A DNA stretch of 64,000 bases from CAWDVR01 sp044869805 (GTDB taxonomy: Bacteria > Acidobacteriota > Thermoanaerobaculia > Multivoradales > SZUA-115), in the NCBI GenBank assembly GCA_044869805.1, contig JBIOXV010000155.1:1-64000 (forward strand), written 5' to 3'. Below, one piece after another: positions 1-9,761 of the stretch. The position numbers and the translations under genes were made by a program. Below the pieces are notes generated by a model, which made no database searches, had not been told where the DNA came from, and saw only the letters and a list, made by a program, of their open reading frames with translations. Position 1 is the stretch's first letter; the number at the start of each line of letters is the position of its first letter.

Positions 1-3
1 CGT

Positions 4-44
4 CGATCGGTGGCGCTCAGCATCCTACTGAGCGCCACCGATCG
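4..44 (-). terminator. Perfect 17-bp hairpin downstream of the barrel gene
   Basis: Bases 4-20 and 28-44 are exact reverse complements (17 bp) around a 7-base loop. The hairpin lies 34 bases past the stop codon of the minus-strand barrel gene, so it probably ends that transcript or protects its 3' end. The window ends before any downstream T-tract could be seen, so intrinsic termination is not proven. It could equally serve a convergent gene outside the window. Confidence 0.55.
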
Positions 45-77
45 ATGCAAACCACTGGCAGACCGGGGGTCGCGCGG

Positions 78-794
78 TCAGAACCGCCAGGTGAGGCCGG
101 CGCTGAGCTCACGGCTGGAGAGGTCGAGCTCGCCGAGATCGACGAAATCGCCTTCCAGGTCGTCCTCGGCGTTGTGCCAGCGGCCCTGGGCGAAGAACGA
201 GAGCGACGAGCTGACCGAGACCTCGAGGCCGGCCATCCAGTACCAGCCGGTGGCCACGCCGTCGTCCGTGAAGACGTCCGAGAAGATCTCCAGCGGCTGG
301 CTTCCGAAGTCGATGAAGTCCCCCGCCTCCTCGAGCTCCCAGGCATAGAGCCCGGCGCCCACCCCCACGTAGGGCACCACCGGCGCATGCCGGGGAGCCA
401 GGTTCACGCCGAGGCCCACGGTGGCGGTGGCCAGGGTCAAGGTGGTGTCGTGCAGGATGTCGTCGCCGTTGCCGTCTTCGAAGCCCCGGTAGGCTTGTGT
501 CGAGGAGCCCTCGAAGAGTGTCCCACCGACGTGCAGGCGCAGGTTGCCGCGGATGTCGCGCACATACTCGATGCCGCCCACGAAGTCCTCGAAATCCGAG
601 GTCTCGCCGGTGAAGTCGGCCTCGATGTCCTCCCAGTACCGTGAGTCGCCCTCCGGCTCGAGCACGCCGCCGTAGATGCGGAGCGCGTTGCCGGTGCCAA
701 AGTCCTGGTCATACTGGTAGTTGTCCTGAGCGGCAGCCGGCAGGGTGCCGGCCAGCGCCAGGGTCACTGCGATCAGGCTCAGTCGCGTTGTCAC
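78..794 (-). CDS. Secreted outer-membrane beta-barrel protein
   Basis: A 238-residue protein. The open frame continues upstream, but the chosen GTG at 794 follows a strong GAGAGGAG ribosome site and begins an N-terminal signal peptide ending in an AAA-Q cleavage site. The mature part alternates aromatic and hydrophobic residues, has glycine-rich turns and ends in W-R-F; a terminal Phe is typical of outer-membrane barrels recognised by the BAM complex. Acidic surface loops are rich in Asp and Glu. It resembles the generic OMP beta-barrel families and no specific ligand can be assigned. It is transcribed alone from a sigma-54-like promoter at 840-855. Confidence 0.75.
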   Translation of the reverse strand: MTTRLSLIAVTLALAGTLPAAAQDNYQYDQDFGTGNALRIYGGVLEPEGDSRYWEDIEADFTGETSDFEDFVGGIEYVRDIRGNLRLHVGGTLFEGSSTQAYRGFEDGNGDDILHDTTLTLATATVGLGVNLAPRHAPVVPYVGVGAGLYAWELEEAGDFIDFGSQPLEIFSDVFTDDGVATGWYWMAGLEVSVSSSLSFFAQGRWHNAEDDLEGDFVDLGELDLSSRELSAGLTWRF

Positions 795-839
795 GAGTTT
801 TTCTCCTCTCTTGCAGCTCTCCCCTCGGCGGGCCGCTGG

Positions 840-855
840 AGCAAGCGCGGTGCCA
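840..855 (-). promoter_or_regulatory. Sigma-54 (-24/-12) promoter of the barrel gene
   Basis: The minus strand reads TGGCACCGCGCTTGCT, with GG and GC separated by exactly 10 bases, against the consensus TGGCACG-N4-TTGCW. It predicts transcription starting near 829, giving a leader of about 35 bases that contains the ribosome site before the GTG at 794. Spacing and sequence both fit well. Confidence 0.75.
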
Positions 856-1035
856 GCGCTCGACGGTGAGTCTAAGTGCCTGCAAAATAGTGGCTTAGGG
901 ACGCCGCTCCGGCGCCACGGCGGGCCTCGGCCCGGCGCCGCCCAGGAAGCGGACCATGGCAAGGACGGCCCAATCTTCCGGCGAGGACAGGCCCACGGGG
1001 GTCCCGCCTCTGGCAGAATCACGCCCGGAGGCGCG

Positions 1036-1920
1036 ATGGCCCGCAGGAACTCTCCCGACCAGCTCGAGCTCTTCGACCGCACCGGCGCCTCGGCGGCGGC
1101 CGGAAGGCGCTCGCCCGGGCGCGCCGCGTCGCGCGGCGGCAAGGCCCGGGGCACGCCGGTCAAGCGGGCCACCCCGCGGCGGGACGAAGGCGGGCTGCGC
1201 GCCGAGCTCAACGGGCTCTTCCGCGGGCGGTTGGCCGACCTGGTGCTCACCCGCAACCACCACTCGATCGTTTCGGCGAAGCCCCTGCCGTCCAACCGCC
1301 AGAAAATCGCGCTCCGCCTCGACGAGTGCTTCCTCTCGGCGCCGCCGACCACGCTCGCCGCGGTCGCCACCTGGGTGCTCTCGGGCCCGGGGAAGAGCTC
1401 CGCGGCCCTGGCCCGGATTCGGGACCACTACGCGGTGGCGGCGGACCATGCGAAGCGGGCCAAGAAGCCGCGCCGCAGCGCGCCGCGGCGCACCGCGGGT
1501 GAGTTGGTCGACCTGGCGCGCGTCTACGACCGCCTCAACCGCCGCTACTTCGACGGCGCGCTCACCGCGACGATCACCTGGGGGCGGTCCGCCGGCGCCG
1601 CCGCTTCGGCCGGCGGCCGGGCCCCGGCGCGGCGGCGCTACGGCCGCACGCGGACCATCCAGCTCGGGAGCTACAGCTTCGAGCAGAAGCTGATCCGCAT
1701 CCACGCCTGCCTCGATCACGAGAGCGTCCCGGCCTACGTGGTCGAGGCGGTCGTCTACCACGAGATGGTGCACGCCGCGCTGCCGCCCCCGGAGCGCGGC
1801 GCGGCGCGGCGCATCCTTCACCCCCCCGAGTTCCGCGACCTGGAGCGCCGCTACCAGCGCCACCGCGAAGCGGAGGCCTGGATCGGCGCCAATTTCGGGA
1901 AGCTGCTGCGACGCTGCTAG
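1036..1920 (+). CDS. SprT-like zinc metallopeptidase-fold protein
   Basis: A 294-residue protein. The ATG at 1036 is preceded by CGGAGG at 1026-1031. The first 60 residues are basic and low in complexity. The C-terminal third carries the SprT-like signature: an aromatic-rich 'YDRLNRRYFDG' entry motif, then HEMVH (zinc-binding HExxH, near residue 241) and a third possible ligand in 'HPPEF' about 20 residues later. SprT/Spartan-family proteins cleave DNA-bound proteins in eukaryotes; bacterial members are mostly uncharacterised. It stands alone, divergent from the barrel gene. The fold is well supported; the substrate is unknown. Confidence 0.8.
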   Translation: MARRNSPDQLELFDRTGASAAAGRRSPGRAASRGGKARGTPVKRATPRRDEGGLRAELNGLFRGRLADLVLTRNHHSIVSAKPLPSNRQKIALRLDECFLSAPPTTLAAVATWVLSGPGKSSAALARIRDHYAVAADHAKRAKKPRRSAPRRTAGELVDLARVYDRLNRRYFDGALTATITWGRSAGAAASAGGRAPARRRYGRTRTIQLGSYSFEQKLIRIHACLDHESVPAYVVEAVVYHEMVHAALPPPERGAARRILHPPEFRDLERRYQRHREAEAWIGANFGKLLRRC

Positions 1921-1999
1921 CGAAGGCGGGAGGCTGGCCGCACGCCGAGCCGCGCCCTGTGAAAGGGCGTGGCAACGCGGGGCGAGACGGCAGCCGACG

Positions 2000-2254
2000 T
2001 CAGTGACTGGCTCGCGCGGCCGAGCTGGCGTAGAGGCGCTGGCAGCGTTGCTCGAGCGTCCTCAGCAGCCAGTGGTCAGGGTTGGCGATCTCGTCCCACT
2101 TGTAAAGCAGAGCGAGAAGCATGTCCTGCAGCATCTTGTCCGCCTCTGCCTCGGGAACCTGATGCTGCTCGAGCAGCATCTGCACCTGGGGCCGGAGACG
2201 CTCCAGGACCAAGGCCGGCTCTTGGTACCAACGGCGCTCGTGTGTCAAAGCCAT
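2000..2254 (-). CDS. Small sigma-70 region 2-like protein
   Basis: An 84-residue protein. Its middle ('LLALLYKWDEIANPDHWLL' followed by 'RTLEQRCQRL') resembles the core-binding helices of ECF sigma factor region 2, in which a W-D-x-I/V-x-[ND]-P-x-x-W-L-L pattern is common. No region 4 DNA-binding domain is present, so it is either a stand-alone region 2 fragment, a regulator that competes for core polymerase, or the remnant of an ECF sigma gene. A CATAAT hexamer at 2265-2270 (minus strand) could be its -10 element, but no convincing -35 was seen. Confidence 0.5.
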   Translation of the reverse strand: MALTHERRWYQEPALVLERLRPQVQMLLEQHQVPEAEADKMLQDMLLALLYKWDEIANPDHWLLRTLEQRCQRLYASSAARASH

Positions 2255-2363
2255 AGTGCGGCCTATTATGCACCGACCGAGCGCGCCGTACCAGAGGGAA
2301 GTTGTCTTAGTGAGCCCGCCGGAGTTTTAGCTGATTTCGAGCTTGTTTGCGTGCAGACGTGCC

Positions 2364-4004
2364 TTAGTGTTTGATGCGGGCGCCGCGTTCTTCCACCGAG
2401 AGTACCCAGCCGACCAGCTTGCCGGGCTCGATCTGCCCTTGGCCGTGCCAGAAGCTCGCCTGCCGGAGGTGGCGGCTCGAGGAGTCGCCCTGCGGCAGCG
2501 CTTCGGTCTCGGCCCGAATGGCTCGGGCGCGCTCCGCCCAGCGCCGGCAGTTGGCTTCCCGCAGGTCCACCCACCCGTCCTGCACCCAGGTCTCGAGCTT
2601 GGCCGGGGTCACCGGCTCGGCGACGGCGTCGGCCGGGACCAGCACCTTGGGCCCGCGGATCACCTGGCCCGAGGCGAGCAGCAACGGAACGCCCACCGCG
2701 GCGATCTCGTTGGCGAGCTCGGGCTGGGCCGCGACCTTGGCATTGAGGCGGGTGCAGAGCTCGGCCGGCGGGCAGGCAGCCACCGCCGCCAGGGTGTCGA
2801 AGGTCTCGCGCAGGAGGTGGGCCTCGAACAGCAGCTTCGAGACCCGCGGCGGGCCCAGCATCTCGAACGCCACGCTCCTGGTGCCGCCATGCTGCCGCTC
2901 GAGCTCGGTCATCCGCTCGAGCGCCCGGTGGCGCAGCGCTCCCGCTCGGTAGGTGGGCCCGAGGACCGCGCCGTCGAGCGCCGCGATGACGTCGCGGCCG
3001 GTGTTGCCGCCTTCGATCTCGTAGACCACGTACTGGGCGATCTCCTCCGGCGTCACGAACTCCATCTGGTCGATGGTGGTCAGGGCGGCGAACTCCTCGA
3101 GGCTGAAGAGGCCGTTCTCGCCGGTATCGATGTAGGTCGCCTCCAGCACCTCGTCCAGCTCCCGCGCCGCGCCCGGATCGCAGGTCGAGAACGCGGCGTC
3201 CAGCGGCCGCGGCCGCGCCTCGACCTTCTTCAGCGGCTGGCCGCGGCGGTGGATGGGGCCGTGGGCGATCTTCTTCCAGCCGATGGCCGCCGCCGGCTTG
3301 ATCTCCTTGGTGATCGGCGCGCCGGGCGTCCGCGCCATCAGGAACAGGAGCATAGAGTGGGCGCCGGCCAGCGCGCTCTTGGCCAGCAGCACTCGGCTCG
3401 GCCGTTCCTCGGAGTGGGTGTAAGGGATGTTGAGGCCCATGCCACCGGTGCCAGTGGTGCCGACCTTGAGGTACACCCGCGAGCCGGCATCGATCATGCC
3501 GCGGTAGAGGACCTGGATGTGGCGGATCAGTCCCGGTGTGGCGAGCGCTTCCAGCAGGTCCTCGACCGCCGCGCCCTCGAGCCCCCCTTCGAGCCCGGCG
3601 TCGAGCTGCTGGGCCACCCGCCCCGCGGCCTTGAACTGGTCGCGGTAGGCGATGCCGGTCGCGGTGTTCACGCAGTCGACGACGATGTCCGGCGCCGCTG
3701 CGAGGAGCGTCAGGTAGAGCAGGTAGCCGGGGAGCGTCTCGTCCGTGAGCGGGCCGAGCTGGGCCTGGATGTACGCCCGCTTGGAGGTGCTGCCGACGGG
3801 GCCGAAGATGTCGCCGCAGGAGATGCTGATCGCCGTGCCGCCGGCCTCCGCCGCGAGCTCGCACCGCGCCGCCTCCGCCTCCTCTTGCCGCAGGCTGTGG
3901 ATCTGGACCTCGCGCGGGCGTTTGGCCAGAAGCTCCCGGCACACCGCCATGCCCACCAGGCCGTAGCCTCCCAACACGAGGACCTTGCGCCCTCCGATAT
4001 TCAC
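2364..4004 (-). CDS. Rossmann-fold NAD(P)-binding protein, saccharopine dehydrogenase-like
   Basis: A 546-residue protein. The N-terminus (VLVLGGYGLVGMAVCRELL) is a classic dinucleotide-binding GxxGxxG strand-loop-helix, and the first 300 residues read like a short-chain dehydrogenase or saccharopine dehydrogenase-type Rossmann domain. The C-terminal half is mixed alpha/beta without a motif I can name. The start follows a strong GGGAGGAAAG ribosome site. It is divergent from pckA and shares a 156-base intergenic region with it. The substrate is unknown; length and divergence argue against a standard SDR. Confidence 0.65.
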   Translation of the reverse strand: MNIGGRKVLVLGGYGLVGMAVCRELLAKRPREVQIHSLRQEEAEAARCELAAEAGGTAISISCGDIFGPVGSTSKRAYIQAQLGPLTDETLPGYLLYLTLLAAAPDIVVDCVNTATGIAYRDQFKAAGRVAQQLDAGLEGGLEGAAVEDLLEALATPGLIRHIQVLYRGMIDAGSRVYLKVGTTGTGGMGLNIPYTHSEERPSRVLLAKSALAGAHSMLLFLMARTPGAPITKEIKPAAAIGWKKIAHGPIHRRGQPLKKVEARPRPLDAAFSTCDPGAARELDEVLEATYIDTGENGLFSLEEFAALTTIDQMEFVTPEEIAQYVVYEIEGGNTGRDVIAALDGAVLGPTYRAGALRHRALERMTELERQHGGTRSVAFEMLGPPRVSKLLFEAHLLRETFDTLAAVAACPPAELCTRLNAKVAAQPELANEIAAVGVPLLLASGQVIRGPKVLVPADAVAEPVTPAKLETWVQDGWVDLREANCRRWAERARAIRAETEALPQGDSSSRHLRQASFWHGQGQIEPGKLVGWVLSVEERGARIKH

Positions 4005-4160
4005 CGCACTTTCCTCCCGGGATTCGAATCTCCGAGGCTGCCGGCAGCCAGGGCGCTGGGGCTCCCCGGCTGCGGAGCAGCGATCCTATACGATAAGCTC
4101 CGCGCCTTCGGCGCCTTGCGCGCCGTCAACCCAACCGCAGCTTTCTCGCCCGAGGTCGGA

Positions 4161-5761
<1,601 letters not shown>

Positions 5762-5765
<4 letters not shown>

Positions 5766-7984
5766 ACGGCCTCCTGCCGCTGCCCGACCTCGCACGCGAG
5801 CTCAACTCCGAGCAGCTCGCCGCCGTCACTCACGGCGAAGGGCCGCAGCTCGTGCTGGCCGGCGCCGGCTCGGGCAAGACGCGGGTCATCACCCACCGCA
5901 TCGTGTGGCTGATTCACGAGCGCGGCGTGGACCCGGCGCGCATCGTGGCCGTCACCTTCACCAACAAGGCGGCGGCGGAGATGCGCGAGCGGGTGGAGCA
6001 TCTGCTGGGCCTGGCCCCGCTCCCCACTTTCGTCGGCACCTTCCATCGCTTCGCGCTCACCCTGTTGCGCCGCTGGGGGGACCGCGTCGGCCTCGCCCGC
6101 GACTTCTCGATCCTCGATGCCGCCGATCAAAAGGGCCTGGTCAAGCAGGCGATCGCCGACGAGCAGCTCTCGGAGAAGGCGTTCTCGCCCGCCGCCGTAC
6201 ACGGCGCGATCAGCGCCGCCAAGAACCGGCTGCTCGATCACCAGGCCTACGCGGCGCAGGCCACGACTTTCTTCGAGAAGAAGGTGGCACAGGTCTTCCA
6301 TCGCTACCAGACCCTCGCCAAGCAGGGCTCGGCGATCGACTTCGACGACATGATCGCGCTCGCCGTCAAGCTGCTGCGCACCGAGGAAGAGGTCGCCAGC
6401 CGGGTGCGCTGGCGCACCGAGTACCTGCTGGTCGACGAGTACCAGGACACCAACCACGCGCAGCTCGCCCTGATCGAGCTCTTGGCCGGGCGCGACGGCA
6501 ACCTGACGGCGGTGGGCGACGAGGACCAGGGCATCTACCGCTGGCGCGGGGCGGAGCTCGAGAACATCCTCGAGTTCGAGAAGAGCTTCCCCAACGCCGC
6601 GGTGCGCAAGCTCGAGCGCAACTATCGCTCCACCCAGAACATCCTCGACGCCTCGGGGGCGCTCGTCGCCCACAACCAGAATCGGCGCGGCAAGAAGCTG
6701 TGGACCGAGGCCGGCGCCGGCGAGCCGATCGTGCTCTACCGGGCGAGCGACGAGGTCGACGAGGCACGCTGGGTGGTGGACACTCTGCGGTCGCTCTCCC
6801 GCCGGCACAAGCTCGCCGAGATGGCGATCCTGGTGCGCACCAACGCCCAGACGCGCGCGCTCGAGGACGAGCTCTTGCGCCAGGAGGTGCCCTACACCCT
6901 GGTCGGCGGTGTGCGCTTCTACGAGCGGGCGGAGATCAAGGACCTGGTGGCCTACCTGCGCGTGCTGCGCAACCCGCGCGACGCGCTGTCGCTCTCCCGC
7001 ATCATCAACCAGCCGCCGCGCGGCATCGGCAAGAGCTCGCTCGACCGCCTGCGCGACACCGCCATGGAGCTCGGGCAGCCGATCTGGGACGTGCTCTACC
7101 TCGACCAGCTCGGCGGCTTCCCGGCGCGGAGCGCCCAGGCCCTGCGCGGCCTGCGCGACCTGATCCTGCGGCTGCAGGAAGCCTCGCGCGTGCTGCTGCT
7201 GCCGCAGCTCCTCGAGGCCCTGATCGAGGAAACCAAGTACACCGAGATCTACGACAAGAACGAGCCCGAGGGCCTGGCCAAGTTGGAGAACATCCGCGAG
7301 TTCCTCTCCGCCGCCCAGGAGTTCACCGAGAAGCACGGCGCCGCGGTCGACACCGAGGAGGGTCTGCTCACCGCCTTCCTCGACCACGCCTCGCTGATGA
7401 GCGACCTCGACGGCCTGGTCTCGGGCCGAGGAGTGTCGGTGATGACCCTCCACAGCGCCAAGGGGCTGGAGTTCGAGGCGGTGTTCGTGGCCGGGCTCGA
7501 GGACGGCCTGCTGCCGCACTTCAACGCGCAGGGCGCGCGCGAGGACCTGGAAGAGGAGCGGCGCCTACTCTACGTGGGCATGACCCGGGCGCGGGAGAAG
7601 CTCTACCTCTCCTGCTGCCGGCGCCGCCGCGTGGCCGGCTACTACCAGGACCAGATGGAGTCGCCGTTTCTCGCCGAGGTCCCGTCCGAGCTCGTCGAGG
7701 CGCGGCAGAGCCCCAGCCTCTTCGCCGACTCGCGGAGCGCGGGAGTGCGCTCCTTCTTCGGCGACCGCTCCCGCTTCGGCACCTCGTCCGCCGCCGGCCC
7801 GGCGGGGCGCTCCGCTCCGGAAGCGGCGTTCGCGCAGGGCGCTCGCGTGCGCCATCCCACCCTCGGCCAGGGCACGGTGCTCGAGCTCGACGGCAGCGGC
7901 GACCTCGCCAAGGTGACGATCTTCTTCGACCGCGAGGGGAAGCGGCGGTTGCTGTTGAAGTATGCGAATCTGGAGGTGGTGTAG
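5762..7984 (+). CDS. UvrD/PcrA-type superfamily 1 DNA helicase
   Basis: A 740-residue 3'-to-5' helicase. Motifs in order: GAGSGKTR (Walker A, residue ~35), TFTNKAAAEM (Ia), LLVDEYQDTN (II), VGDEDQGIYRWRGAE (III), NYRSTQNIL (IV), MTLHSAKGLEFEAVF (V), LLYVGMTRAREKLYL (VI). The C-terminal 50 residues ('VRHPTLGQGTVLEL') form the Tudor-like RNA polymerase-binding tail of PcrA/UvrD, which favours a role in repair and transcription-coupled processes over RecB- or Rep-like roles. The GTG start overlaps the pckA stop by 4 bases. Whether to call it uvrD or pcrA cannot be settled from sequence alone. Confidence 0.95.
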
Positions 7985-8065
7985 AGGTCGCGAGGGCGGG
8001 GCCCGGCTCGGTTGAGCCGCCGGCCGAGAAGGCTCTCGCGCTTCAATGCAGCTCGGCCCTGCCGA

Positions 8066-8275
8066 TCAGCGACCGGCCGCGGACCGACGCGCGGGCTCGG
8101 CCTGCTGGGCAGCCCTCTCCGAGAGCCGCTGCAGAACGGGGTCCGAGTACTGATGCTCTCGGAACCAACGGGCCAGCTCGTCGTAGCTCATGTCCGCGAT
8201 CTCCGCGTTCAAGCTCTCCCGGGCCTGGCGCATGCTCTGCACACAATCGAAGACCTTGGAAGTGGTCTCAGTCAT
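8066..8275 (-). CDS. Small protein following the PIN toxin, putative antitoxin
   Basis: A 69-residue acidic-to-neutral helical protein. Its ATG lies inside the toxin's last codons (8-base overlap, ATGACTGA), so the two are translationally coupled. There is no clear AbrB, RHH or Phd DNA-binding motif; the sequence 'SYDELARWFREHQY' looks amphipathic. Position and coupling suggest it is the partner of the PIN-domain protein. The order is toxin first, the reverse of most VapBC operons. Confidence 0.55.
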   Translation of the reverse strand: MTETTSKVFDCVQSMRQARESLNAEIADMSYDELARWFREHQYSDPVLQRLSERAAQQAEPARRSAAGR

Positions 8276-8726
8276 CGCCCGGCACCTCCCGCGGCGTTCG
8301 AATCTCGAGGAGCGGGTAGCCCCTCTTGAGGTTGACGGCGTTGTACGCATGAATTCGCTTCAAGTTGACGATGTGCTTGAAGTTCCAACTGACCAGGACG
8401 TCGACCCGAGCCACGGTGGCCAAAGCGATGTAGAGGGCATCCGCGCGCATGCGAGCTGCAATAGCGCCGTCCTCAATGTAGCCAGCTGCGAGTTCCTCCG
8501 CCTCTGGGGACAACGAGAGGGGCTCGATGTGCTCCTCAGGAACACGGCCCACGATCGCCCGGACTCCCTCGGGAGCAGTCTCGAGCTCGCGGAGAGTGAG
8601 CTCGGAAAGCACCAGGATCAACTCGCCATTCACGAATGCCTCGAGCAGCCGGCGAGATGGCTCGCGGAACTCGTCGTCCTCGCAGCCGCCCAGAACCGAC
8701 GTATCGGTGTAGACACGAGGCCTCAT
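8268..8726 (-). CDS. VapC-family PIN-domain ribonuclease toxin
   Basis: A 152-residue protein with the PIN metal site: D8 in YTDTSV, E47 and E49 in LRELE, and D96 in RADALYIALA, followed by VDVLVSWNFKH where other PIN subfamilies have a fourth acidic residue. Homologues are Mg-dependent ribonucleases that cleave tRNA or rRNA when their antitoxin is lost. It overlaps a 69-residue downstream partner. It belongs to an accessory island with weaker GC bias in the third codon position than its surroundings. Confidence 0.82.
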   Translation of the reverse strand: MRPRVYTDTSVLGGCEDDEFREPSRRLLEAFVNGELILVLSELTLRELETAPEGVRAIVGRVPEEHIEPLSLSPEAEELAAGYIEDGAIAARMRADALYIALATVARVDVLVSWNFKHIVNLKRIHAYNAVNLKRGYPLLEIRTPREVPGDD

Positions 8727-8852
8727 AGGCGCATTCTACTGGCGTCATGGGCGATGTGCTTGCCCCCGGTTTCCCTCCAGAGCGCTCTCGCCAGCCGGAC
8801 GGTCTGCCACGATCCGGGCCGCTGCAGCCGGCGCCCACTTCAAGCCGGAGTG

Positions 8853-9398
8853 TTAGCAGGTCTGCTCACAGAGCACCTGACTCCGAACGTAGGCCGAGAG
8901 GCGAAGCAGGACGAGAGGGCCACCGTAGTCCATCCGACGAACCCGCTGCCCGTTGAGGCCGGTCGTGTCGAGTGTGATGATGCCGGCTACACGGAAAACG
9001 GTGTTGTCGCACTCTGGATAGGTCAGCCACGTCGGCGACAGCGGCTGGTGGGCGAAAGCGTTGCGGATGAGGCGAGCAACCCAACATGCAGCCCGTAGGT
9101 CTGGGTCCGGATGCCTAACCCGATCCGGTACGAACGCTTGTAGCGCGCTGTCCATCTGAACTGCCATCAGGTAGGTTGCGGAGTGCGACAGCGCCGCGGC
9201 AGCACGTTCTTCTTCTCCGGAGGTTAGCCTGAGTTCCTCGCGACCGGCAATGTGTCGGCCGAACGTCCATTGGGCCGCGTAGCCAAGGAGGTTCTCCGGC
9301 CTCCCACTGCAGGCAACGCGCAGCGCGACTGCCAGCTTGAACTGCCGCTCGGCGTCCTCTAGCAAAGCAATGGAGCGTGCCCGTTCGTTGTCTGCCAT
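8853..9398 (-). CDS. HEPN-motif protein, putative RNase-like
   Basis: A 181-residue, mostly helical protein. It carries R112-N-A-F-A-H117, the R-N-x3-H form of the R-x4-6-H motif that marks active HEPN ribonucleases in toxin, abortive-infection and CRISPR effector proteins. The upstream helices (residues 10-30 and 65-90) fit the four-helix HEPN bundle. I recognise no named family. The start is the ATG at 9398; the frame stays open upstream, but that region overlaps the broken gene. It sits directly upstream of the VapC gene on the same strand, in less GC-biased DNA, which suggests transfer. Confidence 0.5.
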   Translation of the reverse strand: MADNERARSIALLEDAERQFKLAVALRVACSGRPENLLGYAAQWTFGRHIAGREELRLTSGEEERAAAALSHSATYLMAVQMDSALQAFVPDRVRHPDPDLRAACWVARLIRNAFAHQPLSPTWLTYPECDNTVFRVAGIITLDTTGLNGQRVRRMDYGGPLVLLRLSAYVRSQVLCEQTC

Positions 9399-9468
9399 CT
9401 GTTGGCAGCCCCTGACGCTTGCCGATAGGCCGAGGCCGCCGCAGGCCACCACCGGCCTGATTGGATGG

Positions 9469-9738
9469 CAGCCGGCCCGCCGCTCGGACAAGGGCGGGCC
9501 ACAACCGCCGATGGACAAGAGTGACCTTCCCCTTGACTGCGCGACATACCAGGACATCGCCGCTGCCGCGGACAGCTCGCGTCACCGCGAAGATTTCATG
9601 ACTTTTTGGATGAGACCACCAGCTACCTAGAACTGGCTCTCCAGCTATCGCCTCAGCAAGGGAGGGTACTGGCCCTTGCGCGGTCTCGAGTACGACGCCG
9701 TGCTTACGAATGAAAGCGAGAGCTTGGCGTGAAGTCAT
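9469..9738 (-). pseudogene. Truncated conserved bacterial protein (N-terminal ~90 residues)
   Basis: From the ATG at 9738 the first ~90 residues ('FIRKHGVVLE', 'GSWWSHPKSHEIF', 'DVLVCRAVKGKVTLVHRRLWPALVR') match, from memory, a widespread uncharacterised bacterial family of about 130 residues. Homologues continue into an 'ERLARVREEHT-SG' C-terminus; here the sequence becomes unrelated after about 9469, although the frame stays open to 9115 across the HEPN gene. The other two frames do not restore the missing part. It looks like a gene cut by the arrival of the HEPN segment. It starts 23 bases after the hydrolase stop. Confidence 0.5.
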
Positions 9739-9761
9739 GCCTGAGCGAGTGAACGCTTGGT

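Noticed and set aside
2265..2270. CATAAT as a -10 element for the small sigma-like gene
   Set aside because: No -35 hexamer at usable spacing; mentioned in the gene entry only.
4021..4030. GATTCGAATC resembling a tRNA T-loop
   Set aside because: The flanking bases do not form T-, D- or acceptor stems on either strand, and the region is the leader of the minus-strand dehydrogenase gene.
2343..4160. Open frame extending pckA upstream by about 600 codons
   Set aside because: It lies antisense to the NAD(P)-binding protein and adds no known domain; the ATG at 4161 gives the family's normal length.
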